Origin: an uncultured Myxococcales bacterium
GTDB lineage: Bacteria; Myxococcota_A; UBA9042; DTJE01
Direction of reading: 5' to 3'
Length of the DNA: 64,000 bases
Assembly: GCA_903936705.1 (NCBI GenBank)
Contig: CAIZWN010000027.1
Coordinates: forward strand, 1-64,000
Below are positions 1 through 8,546 of this stretch, one piece after another. Made by a program: the position numbers and the translations under genes. Position 1 is the first letter of the stretch; every line of letters starts with the position of its first letter. The notes under the pieces are model-generated. The model was given only the letters and a program-made list of their open reading frames with translations, had not been told where the DNA came from and did not search any database.

Positions 1-2
1 TG

Positions 3-1889
3 GTCGGCTTGGCACAGGCGGCATGCGTTTCGGGATCTACGGCTGCCGATGTCGTGCCGGAAACCGGCGGGTTTGAGGTTGCTTTCGACGTTCTCCCCCC
101 AAGCGATGCTGCCGCCTCGTGCCGCTATGACTTGTCCCCACAATCGCCAGGGGTCGTTGCGCTGAATAGGGCTGCTTTGAACCCGGTATTCCCCTTCCCT
201 TCGGACCGTTTCACGATCAGCACCAAGGGATCGGCAACAGGAGGCCGGGTCGATCTTGGCAAGGGCAACAACGTGCTGACCGACAGCGCATTGGAGTTCC
301 TTATGCCATCGGCCCAAATGGCGGCGCTGCTGGGAAGGCTGGACGGGTTTTCTTCCGTCGGACCGGTGCTGGTGCCCTTTTCCGGCCCCCTGGATCCTGC
401 TACGGCAACCGACGATCCGGTTCGCTCCATGGAACCGGATGCCCCAGTGTTCCTGGTGCGGCTGGACCCGACTGGCTTCTGCCAGCAAAGGGTTCCCGTC
501 ACCATATCGCTGAAGGACGGACAGGGGCCCGACTGGAACCTTACGGTCCTTGTGGCCAGACCATCGCGACCCCTGGTTCCTGGGGCCAGGTATGCGCTGG
601 TGGTGACCCGGGGGCTGCACGACGCGCAGGGACGGGCAATCGGACCCGACGAGGAATTTGCGGCGCCAGCCGAACTGGACTGTCTTGGAACTGTTGCTTC
701 GCCACTTTGTCGGTCGGATATTGTTACTGTCGCAATGTTCTCCACGTCGGCAGTTACTGAAGCCCTTGCCGACATCAGTGGCTGGCTTGAGGGGCCGGAC
801 GCTCCTGCCTTGCGCCTGGTATTGGAAGAGCCTGTTTTGCCGGACACGTTGGACATCTGGCCCACCACCATCTCGAGCTTTCCCGCATCCTCGGTCCTGA
901 TCCGCGGGGCATTCGATGCTCCCGACTTGAGGGATCTTGCAGGGGACATGCCTCGTGCTGCCCGGGAGCCGATAGTGGCAAGGGGAACCCTGCGGATTCC
1001 CTTCCTGCTGCTGTTGCCGTCCGAATCGGTGCCTGGCCCGTGGCCCCTTGTGGTCATGGCCCACGGCAAGAACGGCTCGAAGGAACGACTCGCCTATCTG
1101 GCGCAGCGCTTCGGGGAAGCCGGACTTGCTCTGGCAGCCATCGACGCTGTCGGGCACGGCGCGTTGGAGGGGTTGGGTGACTTTGACACCTTCCAGATCC
1201 CGACGTTGAGGGGCAGTTATCTCCAGAGCCAAACGGATCTGCTGGTGTTCTTCCGCGTCCTCCAGCAGTTAGGCAGCCTGAACGTATTGCCTACCGGCGC
1301 GCTTGACGGAGTACCCGAACTGGACATGTCCCACGGCATCGGTTTCATCGGCGAGTCCATGGGCGGTGTCCTTGGCGGCGTGGCGTGCTCGGCAGAGCCG
1401 ATGGCCAAGAGTGTCGTCCTGAACGTGGCGGGCGGCGGCTTGGCGAGCCTGCTTTTGTCCTACCTGGACGGGGTGTTTCCGCCGGAGCAAGAATTGACTT
1501 TGCTGGCCCTGGAGTCCCTGGTGCAGGCGCTGCTGGAGCAGGCTGACCCGCTGGCCTTTGCCGGTGACATGCAGGCCGCGGCCGCAGGTCGCAGCGTTTT
1601 GCTCCAGGCGGCTGTGAACGACGATACCGTGCCAAACTCATCTACCGATATCCTGGCTCGAGCCCTCGGTCTGACCCAGGTTTGCTCTTGCGTACTGGAT
1701 GTACCCGGGCTTCCGAAAGCGGATGCTCCGGTCTATGTGGACGGCCTGCATTATTTCGGGGGCGCCTCCCACGGCTTTCTGCTGAAGAACGATTCCAATC
1801 CGGACGCCTCGGATGCGGCCCGTCGCCAGGCCACGACGTTCCTGCGGACGTCCCTGACTGGCGACCCGGGCATGATCATCGTTCCTTGA
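3..1889 (+). CDS. VolA/Pla-1-type extracellular lipase (alpha/beta hydrolase), 5' end outside window
   Basis: The frame is open to the left edge, so the N-terminus and any signal peptide are missing; about 626 residues are visible. An N-terminal region with an FPFPSDRF motif (about residue 61) and an LDGFSS motif resembles the N-terminal domain of VolA/Pla-1/cef-type bacterial lipases. The C-terminal half is an alpha/beta hydrolase with the oxyanion-type segment VVMAHGKNG (about 348-356), nucleophile elbow GESMG (Ser about 450), a later NDDTVP acid segment and a GASHG histidine near the end. It probably hydrolyses lipid esters outside the cell. It is a paralogue of the larger lipase at 15152-18604 but has only one N-terminal repeat visible. 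Family assignment is by motif; the substrate is unknown. Confidence 0.72.
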   Translation, partial: VGLAQAACVSGSTAADVVPETGGFEVAFDVLPPSDAAASCRYDLSPQSPGVVALNRAALNPVFPFPSDRFTISTKGSATGGRVDLGKGNNVLTDSALEFLMPSAQMAALLGRLDGFSSVGPVLVPFSGPLDPATATDDPVRSMEPDAPVFLVRLDPTGFCQQRVPVTISLKDGQGPDWNLTVLVARPSRPLVPGARYALVVTRGLHDAQGRAIGPDEEFAAPAELDCLGTVASPLCRSDIVTVAMFSTSAVTEALADISGWLEGPDAPALRLVLEEPVLPDTLDIWPTTISSFPASSVLIRGAFDAPDLRDLAGDMPRAAREPIVARGTLRIPFLLLLPSESVPGPWPLVVMAHGKNGSKERLAYLAQRFGEAGLALAAIDAVGHGALEGLGDFDTFQIPTLRGSYLQSQTDLLVFFRVLQQLGSLNVLPTGALDGVPELDMSHGIGFIGESMGGVLGGVACSAEPMAKSVVLNVAGGGLASLLLSYLDGVFPPEQELTLLALESLVQALLEQADPLAFAGDMQAAAAGRSVLLQAAVNDDTVPNSSTDILARALGLTQVCSCVLDVPGLPKADAPVYVDGLHYFGGASHGFLLKNDSNPDASDAARRQATTFLRTSLTGDPGMIIVP

Positions 1890-1996
1890 ATCCGCTGGGC
1901 TGGTCGCTTCCTGAATGGCTGCGTGCGTTGCAACCTCCAGCTGCCAATCGGGTGTTCGAATGAATAGCTGACAGGTTTCCGGCAATCCAATGTCGA

Positions 1997-2025
1997 TTGA
2001 CCCCAGGTTGCATGACCTTGATACT
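1997..2025 (+). promoter_or_regulatory. sigma70-type promoter for the PHP lipoprotein
   Basis: TTGACC at 1997-2002 and GATACT at 2020-2025 are separated by 17 bases. This puts transcription start near 2032, downstream of the longest possible start at 1997 and upstream of the ATG at 2090, so it supports the later start. Confidence 0.45.
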
Positions 2026-2089
2026 TTGCCATCGGGCGTGTTTTGGCGTATTGCGTTTGGAGGTTGCCATCCATCTTGGAGGTTCTTTC

Positions 2090-3814
2090 ATGAACGGGAC
2101 TTGCGTGTCTTTTCGGATGCTGCCGGCTTTGGCCATCGTTTCAATGTTGATGCTGCCAGGGTGCGGATCTTCTATCGGCGGTGGGGATACGGCTGTTGCC
2201 GAGTTGCCGGCGTCGGACCTGTCCCAGGATACGATTGATTCCTGGACCGCGGATCTTCCTGCGGACGCGATTGGTTCCGACGATTCGGCACAGGATGTTC
2301 CGACGGCCGACTTTTCGGTAATTGACGCCGTGGCTGCTGACGTAATCGATGCTTCCGACGTGCCGGACACATCGGACGACCCTGGCCCTCCACCGCCGGA
2401 CCCGGCCCTGCGGCTGCGTGCGGCCGGCTGGATGGCCGGCGACCTGCACACGCACACGGTCCACAGCGATGCTGACGACCCGGTAAGCGTGGCGGTGGCG
2501 CTGGCCGAGTACGTGCAGTCCGCGTCCTTCCTTGCCTTCCACCCCGAATATGTCGGCAACCCCATCGACTTCATCGCCCTTACCGACCACAGGACCGTTA
2601 CACAGAACAGTGACCCGGATTTCCACAGCGACAGCGTGGTACTGATCCCGGGCGAGGAGTTCGGCGGCCCGGGACACGCCGGGATCTGGGGCCTTTCATC
2701 CGTCATCAATCACGATCCCGGTGGCGACGGATCGAACCGGGACGACTACCTGGCCGGCGCCGAGGCCGCCCATGCACAGGGCGCCCTGTTTTCGATGAAC
2801 CACCCCAGCCTGCCAAATATCCCGTTCGCCTGGGATGTCAGGACCCACGATGCAATGGAGGTGTGGAACACGCGCTGGGCGCTGCAGGGAACCGCGTACT
2901 CGCCTGCGAATCTCGAGAAATGGGAGGCCGCCAACGGCCCTGCCAGCCCCTTCTTCCGTCGGGCCGTGCAGGTCCAGGACGAGGCAGGCAGTGGCCAGTT
3001 CCTGCGCTTCTACGAGGCGCAGTTGAGTCTGGGGATCCACGTGGCCCTGGTCGGGGGCAGCGATCGGCACCTGATGTTCGCGGAGGGCTTTCCATCGACG
3101 TGGGTGAAGGCCGATTCGCGGGACGTGGTCGGTGTGCTGGACGGGATTCGCGCCCGTCATACGTTCGTGACCCGCACGCCTGTTTCGGCGACCGTTGAAA
3201 TGTCCCTGATCGTGGGGGGGACGACCTACCAGATGGGTGACCAGATCCCGGTACCGGCTGATGGCGTTGAAGTGTCGGTGTCCATAAGGGTGACCCGTGC
3301 CGCCGGGGGCAGGGTGCGTCTGGTGAAGGGTTCGCAGGTCGCGTCGGACGAGGATCTGGCTACCGCACCGCTGGGCCAGGTGGCATTCGAATCGCCTGTT
3401 GTGGGTGACGATTTCACGGTGATGAAGAACCTGACTTTGCTCCCTGGCGACTGGGTGTATCCGGTGGTTCACGAGACCCTGATTCCCGATGGCCTGGACC
3501 CTGCGCTTGCGGCGAAGGTCCCGGCGATGGCGCTGGCGGCGTCGCAGTACACCGAAGCCAACTACGCATCGGTAATCTCTGCGCTGATCGATTTCATCGA
3601 CCAGGATGTGGTCCTTTCACCCGAATTGTGCGACCCGGCTATCTGGGTTGCGACCGACTGCCAGTGCATGACGGCAGACGACAATGGCATGGCGTCGTTC
3701 TTCATTCCAGACTGGATTGATCGGATCCTGAACGTGCTGACCGAGGCCGGGCAGACATCCGAGTGGTCGATGGGGGCTGTCGGCAGTGCGGTTCGTTGTG
3801 TGGCGCAGCACTAG
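2090..3814 (+). CDS. CehA/McbA-like PHP-domain metallohydrolase lipoprotein
   Basis: This 574-residue protein starts at ATG 2090, behind TTGGAGG, and opens with a signal peptide ending in LMLPGC (lipid Cys 25). An Asp-rich low-complexity tether runs from about residue 33 to 105. The PHP (polymerase and histidinol phosphatase) domain follows, with the metal-binding motif GDLHTHTVHSD (about 117-127), an LTDHR motif and a later GGSDRH motif. Such CehA/McbA-type enzymes are metal-dependent phosphoesterases or carboxylic ester hydrolases, but the substrate cannot be told from sequence. A short Cys-containing tail closes the protein. The tether matches those on other lipoproteins in this window. 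Confidence 0.75.
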   Translation: MNGTCVSFRMLPALAIVSMLMLPGCGSSIGGGDTAVAELPASDLSQDTIDSWTADLPADAIGSDDSAQDVPTADFSVIDAVAADVIDASDVPDTSDDPGPPPPDPALRLRAAGWMAGDLHTHTVHSDADDPVSVAVALAEYVQSASFLAFHPEYVGNPIDFIALTDHRTVTQNSDPDFHSDSVVLIPGEEFGGPGHAGIWGLSSVINHDPGGDGSNRDDYLAGAEAAHAQGALFSMNHPSLPNIPFAWDVRTHDAMEVWNTRWALQGTAYSPANLEKWEAANGPASPFFRRAVQVQDEAGSGQFLRFYEAQLSLGIHVALVGGSDRHLMFAEGFPSTWVKADSRDVVGVLDGIRARHTFVTRTPVSATVEMSLIVGGTTYQMGDQIPVPADGVEVSVSIRVTRAAGGRVRLVKGSQVASDEDLATAPLGQVAFESPVVGDDFTVMKNLTLLPGDWVYPVVHETLIPDGLDPALAAKVPAMALAASQYTEANYASVISALIDFIDQDVVLSPELCDPAIWVATDCQCMTADDNGMASFFIPDWIDRILNVLTEAGQTSEWSMGAVGSAVRCVAQH

Positions 3815-3836
3815 ACGGAAGCCCGCTGGAAGCCGG

Positions 3837-4046
3837 TCAGTAGCCCTTGGCCTGCCAGGCCGCTATGAACGCCGACAGGCTGCGGTCGAACGAGCGCTCG
3901 GCTTCGGGTGGGAACAGGCAGCCCGGCAATTCCTTCGAACTCCAGTGAAAGCGCAGGCATTCGCAGCAGACTCCCTTGCGGCCGCAAGGCGCGTAGGTGC
4001 ACGTGCAGTCCTTGCGGTTTCGCTCGGTGGGGCATTCGCGTGGCAT
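3837..4046 (-). CDS. Small cysteine-rich protein, DUF6485-like
   Basis: A 69-residue protein starting at the ATG at 4046, behind an AAAGGAGG ribosome site 6 bases upstream. It begins MPRECPTERN and has six cysteines in the pattern CPTERN..CTCTYAPCGRKGVCCEC, followed by FHWSSKELPGCLFPPE. This matches the DUF6485 type of small proteins, whose function is unknown; the Cys spacing suggests a metal-bound fold. It lies 13 bases downstream of the membrane protein gene on the same strand and is probably cotranscribed with it. A longer frame upstream overlaps that gene and is not supported. Confidence 0.7.
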   Translation of the reverse strand: MPRECPTERNRKDCTCTYAPCGRKGVCCECLRFHWSSKELPGCLFPPEAERSFDRSLSAFIAAWQAKGY

Positions 4047-4059
4047 GTTTTCCTCCTTT

Positions 4060-6219
4060 TCAAAAGTGAAGGCGGTTTTCCAGGGCTTTCCTGTCGATGC
4101 TCCAGGCCGTACCGCCAGGCGTTGTGACCAGCGGTTTGAAAACGTCTGGCATTTTTTCCGCCCAAAGCGATTCCGGTGGGTCGGGCCACAACGCCACCAG
4201 GACTTCGAAGTTTCCGGCATCAAGGCCGGCAAGCCATGAAACAGGGTCGGCCTGCGCCTCGACCGCACCCTGGTCAGAGTAGTCCACGATCCGGCCGCCG
4301 TGTGCAACCGGAACGTACTGCACCCGGTTCTGCAGGCGGCTGCCGAACAGCGGATACGTGTGCCAGTTGTGCCCGATTCCGTCAAAGCCGGCGGTCAATG
4401 CAATGCTGGTCTGCAGCGGGCGATCCAGTTCCTTCCAGATGGGCCAGGCAGACAGGCAGCGATTGTTTCCGGGGTGGAGGTCCCACGCGACCCCTTGCGA
4501 GGCGGCTTCCCAGATTGGATATCGGGCCGGCTGTCGGACGACTTCGATTGCTGCCGTGGCCAACAGGACAATCAGGGTTGCGACCGATGCGGCAAGAAAT
4601 GGGTGCCTGCGCCTCGCCAGGATACCGGCAAGGCCGATGGCCATCGCTATCGCGGCGACGAGAATCGCCACCACCTGCAGCGTGGCGTTGGTGCTGGCGT
4701 CAGACCACCCTAGGGGAAACGAAAGCCAGGTTCCGACGCCGATTGCGGCCAGGCGCAAGGCATTGGCCGCCGGGACGGCCACGACAGAACCCAGGACGAC
4801 AGCAATCGCCAGACCAGGCATCAGGAAACGACCTATCTTGTCCAGCCACCATGGCACCTTCAGGAATCCGGCCGATCCTGCCCAGACGAAGGTTCCAAGG
4901 ACTACGGAGGCGATGACCAGCAGGCCTAGGACGGCGGGCATTCGCGGGCCTCGGCGCAGAAGGGCGATGGACCCAAGTGCCCCTAGAATCAGCATGAATG
5001 GCGCGGCCGGACCCAGGTTGAGGTGAGGCGTGGCGGATTCGACGTCAGGCAGGAACAGCGCCTGCACGATTTCGATTGTCGGAATCGGCGGCAGTCCGAA
5101 TGCCTGACCCGAGTGAATGGAAAGAAACTCGTGGTTGCCGGCAAGCACTCCCAGCCACGGCAGGCTGACTTCCATCGGATAGAAGGGCGAGCCGGTCTCG
5201 GCCCAGATTGCGGCGTACGTAGGGAAGGCAACCAGGCTGGCAAGCAGGCAGGCGGCGACAGTTCCGGCGCGATCGCGTCTGGCCGACGGATTCCTGCGGA
5301 ACCAGGCGATCAGCACGATTGCCGGCAGTCCGGCTGCCAGCCAGGGCAGGGCACTCGAGCGAGTCGCGGCCGCGAATGCAAGGCCAATCACGCCCAGGAC
5401 GGCACTGACACGGCCTCCATTGCGGGCGAAACACACCATCTGCGCAAAGCCGTTCAGCAATGCGGCCAGTGCCGGCAGGTCCACATAGGCGGCGGTCAGG
5501 TGTGGAAGCACGCATGGCAGCGAGCCAACCGCCAGCGCCGAAAGGACGGCCGCGCGCGAGGTTGCGCCAAGTGCGCGTGCGCTGGCATGCATCCCCAGAA
5601 GGACGGCCCCCCAGATGACGGCCCCGGCAGGTGCCAGCAGGAGATCGTTGCTGGTCGGAAGCATTGCCCAGGCCGACAGCGCATCGCCGGCTGCCGGGTA
5701 GTACGTCATGTAGCCCCATGCGTCGGGCGCCAGAAACCGCTGTTGGGCACCAGTCTGTAACCAGGTAGCGGCACGGGCCAGGTGATACGTCAGCGCGTCA
5801 TAGCCCAGAGGCGGGGACGCCAGCCCCCGCACCAACCGCATGGTCGCGACCCCGAACACGGCCAGAGTCGCCAGCCTCAGCCAGTGATCGCCGCGGCCCC
5901 ACAGCGCCGCTGTGACATCCTTGAAATCGCCGTTTGCCTGGCTGGCTGCATCATGTCGAAGGTGCGCAGAGTAAAACGTCGCAAGCAGTCCAGCCACCAG
6001 CAACGCAAGGGCAACGTCCAGCCGGAACAGGCCGCAGGCAGTAAGCACCTCGAACCCAACCAACAGCGCGCCGGCTGCAATAATCAAAGCCGAAGACAGA
6101 CGTTCCGAGGCAGAAGCTCGCGGACACAGGCCGACGGCGACGACGTACGAAACCCAGGCCAGGCTGCCGGCCATCACTAGTGCCGCCGCCACCGAAACAA
6201 TCGTTCGAACCTCGTCCAC
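4060..6219 (-). CDS. Polytopic membrane protein, GT-C glycosyltransferase-like
   Basis: A 719-residue protein starting at GTG 6219 with GAGG about 8 bases upstream. It has roughly eleven to thirteen hydrophobic helices. After the first three helices a periplasm-side loop carries SPPLGYDALTYHLARAA, an acidic loop motif of the kind seen in GT-C transferases that use lipid-linked sugars, followed by YMTYYPAAGDALSAW. The last 150 residues are soluble and contain NRCLSAWPIW and GFDGIGHNWHTYP. It likely transfers a sugar at the membrane, but the donor and acceptor are unknown and a non-enzymatic role is possible. It is followed at 13 bases by the DUF6485-like gene. Confidence 0.55.
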   Translation of the reverse strand: MDEVRTIVSVAAALVMAGSLAWVSYVVAVGLCPRASASERLSSALIIAAGALLVGFEVLTACGLFRLDVALALLVAGLLATFYSAHLRHDAASQANGDFKDVTAALWGRGDHWLRLATLAVFGVATMRLVRGLASPPLGYDALTYHLARAATWLQTGAQQRFLAPDAWGYMTYYPAAGDALSAWAMLPTSNDLLLAPAGAVIWGAVLLGMHASARALGATSRAAVLSALAVGSLPCVLPHLTAAYVDLPALAALLNGFAQMVCFARNGGRVSAVLGVIGLAFAAATRSSALPWLAAGLPAIVLIAWFRRNPSARRDRAGTVAACLLASLVAFPTYAAIWAETGSPFYPMEVSLPWLGVLAGNHEFLSIHSGQAFGLPPIPTIEIVQALFLPDVESATPHLNLGPAAPFMLILGALGSIALLRRGPRMPAVLGLLVIASVVLGTFVWAGSAGFLKVPWWLDKIGRFLMPGLAIAVVLGSVVAVPAANALRLAAIGVGTWLSFPLGWSDASTNATLQVVAILVAAIAMAIGLAGILARRRHPFLAASVATLIVLLATAAIEVVRQPARYPIWEAASQGVAWDLHPGNNRCLSAWPIWKELDRPLQTSIALTAGFDGIGHNWHTYPLFGSRLQNRVQYVPVAHGGRIVDYSDQGAVEAQADPVSWLAGLDAGNFEVLVALWPDPPESLWAEKMPDVFKPLVTTPGGTAWSIDRKALENRLHF

Positions 6220-6578
6220 AGTTCAAGCCTCGTTTGAACCTGGTACACCTTTCCCTTGAACGCTATCCAAACTATGGATGCGCAACGAATCCCCAAGGAA
6301 CCGTATCGAAAGTGTAACCGTCGCTGATCGTCCCAGGTAGATTCCTGACAAACGTTTCCAGCGTGATTGATGCGTTGGTGATGACCGCGCCGCCAAGCTC
6401 AGTCTACAAACCAGGTCTGGTCGTCATGGATTGTCTGGATTTTCGAAGGATCTTGGCCGATGTGTGGGGGCCTATTCGAGACTTCCAGACGTGGTTTTCG
6501 AAGACGGTGACCGGGTTTTCCGTCAAGTGACCATGGCACCAGTTCGTTCTGATCCATCCGGGCATGGTCCTGGAACCA
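6220..6578 (-). other. 359-base gap without an intact gene; possible decayed coding sequence
   Basis: No convincing intact gene is present on either strand. The stretch looks less GC-rich than its neighbours. On the minus strand 6272-6397 reads 41 codons that look protein-like, including GGAVITNASITLETF and ending VPWGFVAHP before TAG. Upstream, the minus strand at about 6400-6500 gives other short protein-like runs in different frames (for example TIHDDQTWFVD before a stop). These may be frameshifted remnants of one lost gene. Confidence 0.35.
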
Positions 6579-7517
6579 TCAATGCACGGCCTTGAACATT
6601 CGACTGGGCGGCCACCACATGACGATGGCTCGTCCCTTTGCGTTCTCGACCGGAAGGAAGCCCCAGAAACGGCCGTCGCTGCTGTTGTCGCGGTTGTCGC
6701 CCATGGCCAGAACGTGTCCCTCCGGCACGGTCACTTCGGGCAGATCCGCAGTGCCGTCATCGTTCAGCGGCCAGTCCGGACTGTTGACACAGTTGATTGA
6801 CGAGTTCACCGGCGGCGGCGCGAGGTGCTGCGTGATGTATTCGAAGTCGCCCAGCCGTTCCTGCTGGCGCACGCAGCGGCATCGCGAAAACGTATTGTCG
6901 TCACAGGCGGCGTCATTCGACAGGACTTCCGTGGGAATCTCGAGACCGTTGATGACCAGACGGTTGCCAGTCAGACGCACCCGGTCACCCGCCACCGCCA
7001 CTATGCGTTTGATGAAATCCTTGCCGTGGTCCTCGCCGGGTCCGGGGTACTCGAATACGGTGACCTCGCCGCGCTGCGGAGTGTTGCCTTCAACGAACCG
7101 CCAGTGAGTGAAAGGCAGGCGCAGCCCATACGTGTATTTGTTGACGAAGATGTGGTCCTCGATAAGCAGCGAGGGAATCATCGACCCAGTCGGGATCTTG
7201 AACGCCTCGAATATGAACGCGCGGATCAGCAGCGCCACTCCGACGGCGGTCCCAAGGGACTGGACATACTCCCGGATCGTCGCGCGCTTGAGGACGTCGT
7301 GGTGCTTGTCAAGTCGGGCCCGCAGGGACTCGGCCGCAGCTGCCAGCGCTTGGTCACCTGCATCCTTCGCCAGGGCCTGATCCAGTTCCTTCAATCGCCC
7401 TTCAATAGCAACGCGGTCCGCGGCCGCAAGTCGTCCACCCCGAAACTTCAGGATGCGGGCTGTCTCTCGCGTCAGACGAGTCGCGTCCTTGCGCAAAGAG
7501 GTGGATGAGCCGGACAC
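6579..7517 (-). CDS. lepB: Signal peptidase I
   Basis: This membrane-bound serine protease removes Sec/Tat signal peptides outside the inner membrane. The chosen start is GTG 7517, preceded by CGGAGGCCAAC, giving 312 residues; a longer frame would run into the divergent amidase gene. One transmembrane segment lies at about 87-105. The catalytic Ser is in PTGSMIPSLL (S112), the general-base Lys in GKDFIKRIVAVAGDRV (K170), and the conserved box MGDNRDNSSDGRFWG lies near the C-terminus. About 80 charged, helix-prone residues precede the membrane helix, unlike the short N-terminus of many homologues. A substrate-domain loop includes a CRCVRQQ segment. The C-terminus ends soon after the last box. 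Confidence 0.92.
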   Translation of the reverse strand: MSGSSTSLRKDATRLTRETARILKFRGGRLAAADRVAIEGRLKELDQALAKDAGDQALAAAAESLRARLDKHHDVLKRATIREYVQSLGTAVGVALLIRAFIFEAFKIPTGSMIPSLLIEDHIFVNKYTYGLRLPFTHWRFVEGNTPQRGEVTVFEYPGPGEDHGKDFIKRIVAVAGDRVRLTGNRLVINGLEIPTEVLSNDAACDDNTFSRCRCVRQQERLGDFEYITQHLAPPPVNSSINCVNSPDWPLNDDGTADLPEVTVPEGHVLAMGDNRDNSSDGRFWGFLPVENAKGRAIVMWWPPSRMFKAVH

Positions 7518-7625
7518 GTTGGCCTCCGGGCGGGTCGGGGACGGAGGATACGGCGCTGTTCCAGGGGTGTCAAACTTGGCGGCCCAAGCTGACGGACGAT
7601 ACACTTGGTGCACGTGGAGAGTGCG

Positions 7626-8546
7626 ATGACCAGGGTTCTTGTGCTTGTGCTGTCCGGGTTCGCGCTGTTGGCGGCGACGCCTGTTGCGGCAGCGCCGGGA
7701 CAAACGGCCGGACCAGCCGGACGTGACGCACTGGTGTTGCCGAAAAAGAAAGTGTCCGGGAAGCCGTCATCCAGTGTGGGTGTTCCGGCGCAGAAGCCTC
7801 GGAAGGCTGCGGTTGACCGGTCTTTTCCTGCGATGCGGGTTGCCCTGGACCCGGGGCACGGCGGCCTGTCTACCGGTGCCATCGGGGTTGCGGGAATTTA
7901 CGAGAAGCATCTGATGCTGTCGCTGGCCCGGAAGGTTAGGACATTGCTGGAGGCCGAGGTAGGTATCGAGGTGTTCATGACTCGCGATGGCGACGAGGAC
8001 GTGGATCTTGCCAGTCGCCCGGCGCGCGCTGCGGCTGCCGGCGCGGACATCTTCGTCAGCCTGCACGGGAATGCGTCGCCACTTCCAGATGTGCGAGGTG
8101 TGGAGACCTTCTTCCTTGGTGCGGCTTCGGATCCTGGCGCCGACGAGGTGTCCAGGCGAGAGAACGCCGAGGCTGTGACTCCGGGGCCCATGGCCGATGA
8201 CCCGGCCGTGTCGGCGATCCTGTCGGATTTGCGGCGCAACGGTAACCTTTCCGAGTCGGCCAGTCTGGCCGAGGCGATCCATCGGCTGCTGGTTGCTGCC
8301 TGTCCGGATACCCCCAGCAGAAACGTGCGCCAGGGTAACTTCGCGGTTCTGCGCAGGGCTTCAATGCCTGCGGTGGTGGTCGAGGTCGGGTTCATGACGC
8401 ATGCGGTGGAGGGCCATCGGTTGGCTCTGCCGTCCTATCAAGACAAGCTGGCGATCGCTATCCGGGACGGTATTCTGGCCTTCGCCCGCCGGACAGGTGC
8501 CGCGCATGCCTTCGTTACTCGCGGTTCCCCAACCCGTATTCCTTGA
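7626..8546 (+). CDS. N-acetylmuramoyl-L-alanine amidase (Amidase_3)
   Basis: A secreted zinc amidase that cleaves the bond between N-acetylmuramic acid and the stem peptide. The ATG at 7626 follows GGAGAGTGCG and gives 306 residues with a signal peptide ending near ATPVAAAP. A Lys/Pro-rich linker leads to the catalytic domain from about residue 70: RVALDPGHGG (zinc His 78), YEKHLML (Glu 93), SLHGNAS (His 147) and a C-terminal VVVEVGFMTH with the catalytic Glu. No AMIN or LysM domain is visible, so septal targeting is not indicated. It is divergent from lepB. Its last 32 bases overlap, tail to tail, the end of the response-regulator gene. Confidence 0.88.
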   Translation: MTRVLVLVLSGFALLAATPVAAAPGQTAGPAGRDALVLPKKKVSGKPSSSVGVPAQKPRKAAVDRSFPAMRVALDPGHGGLSTGAIGVAGIYEKHLMLSLARKVRTLLEAEVGIEVFMTRDGDEDVDLASRPARAAAAGADIFVSLHGNASPLPDVRGVETFFLGAASDPGADEVSRRENAEAVTPGPMADDPAVSAILSDLRRNGNLSESASLAEAIHRLLVAACPDTPSRNVRQGNFAVLRRASMPAVVVEVGFMTHAVEGHRLALPSYQDKLAIAIRDGILAFARRTGAAHAFVTRGSPTRIP

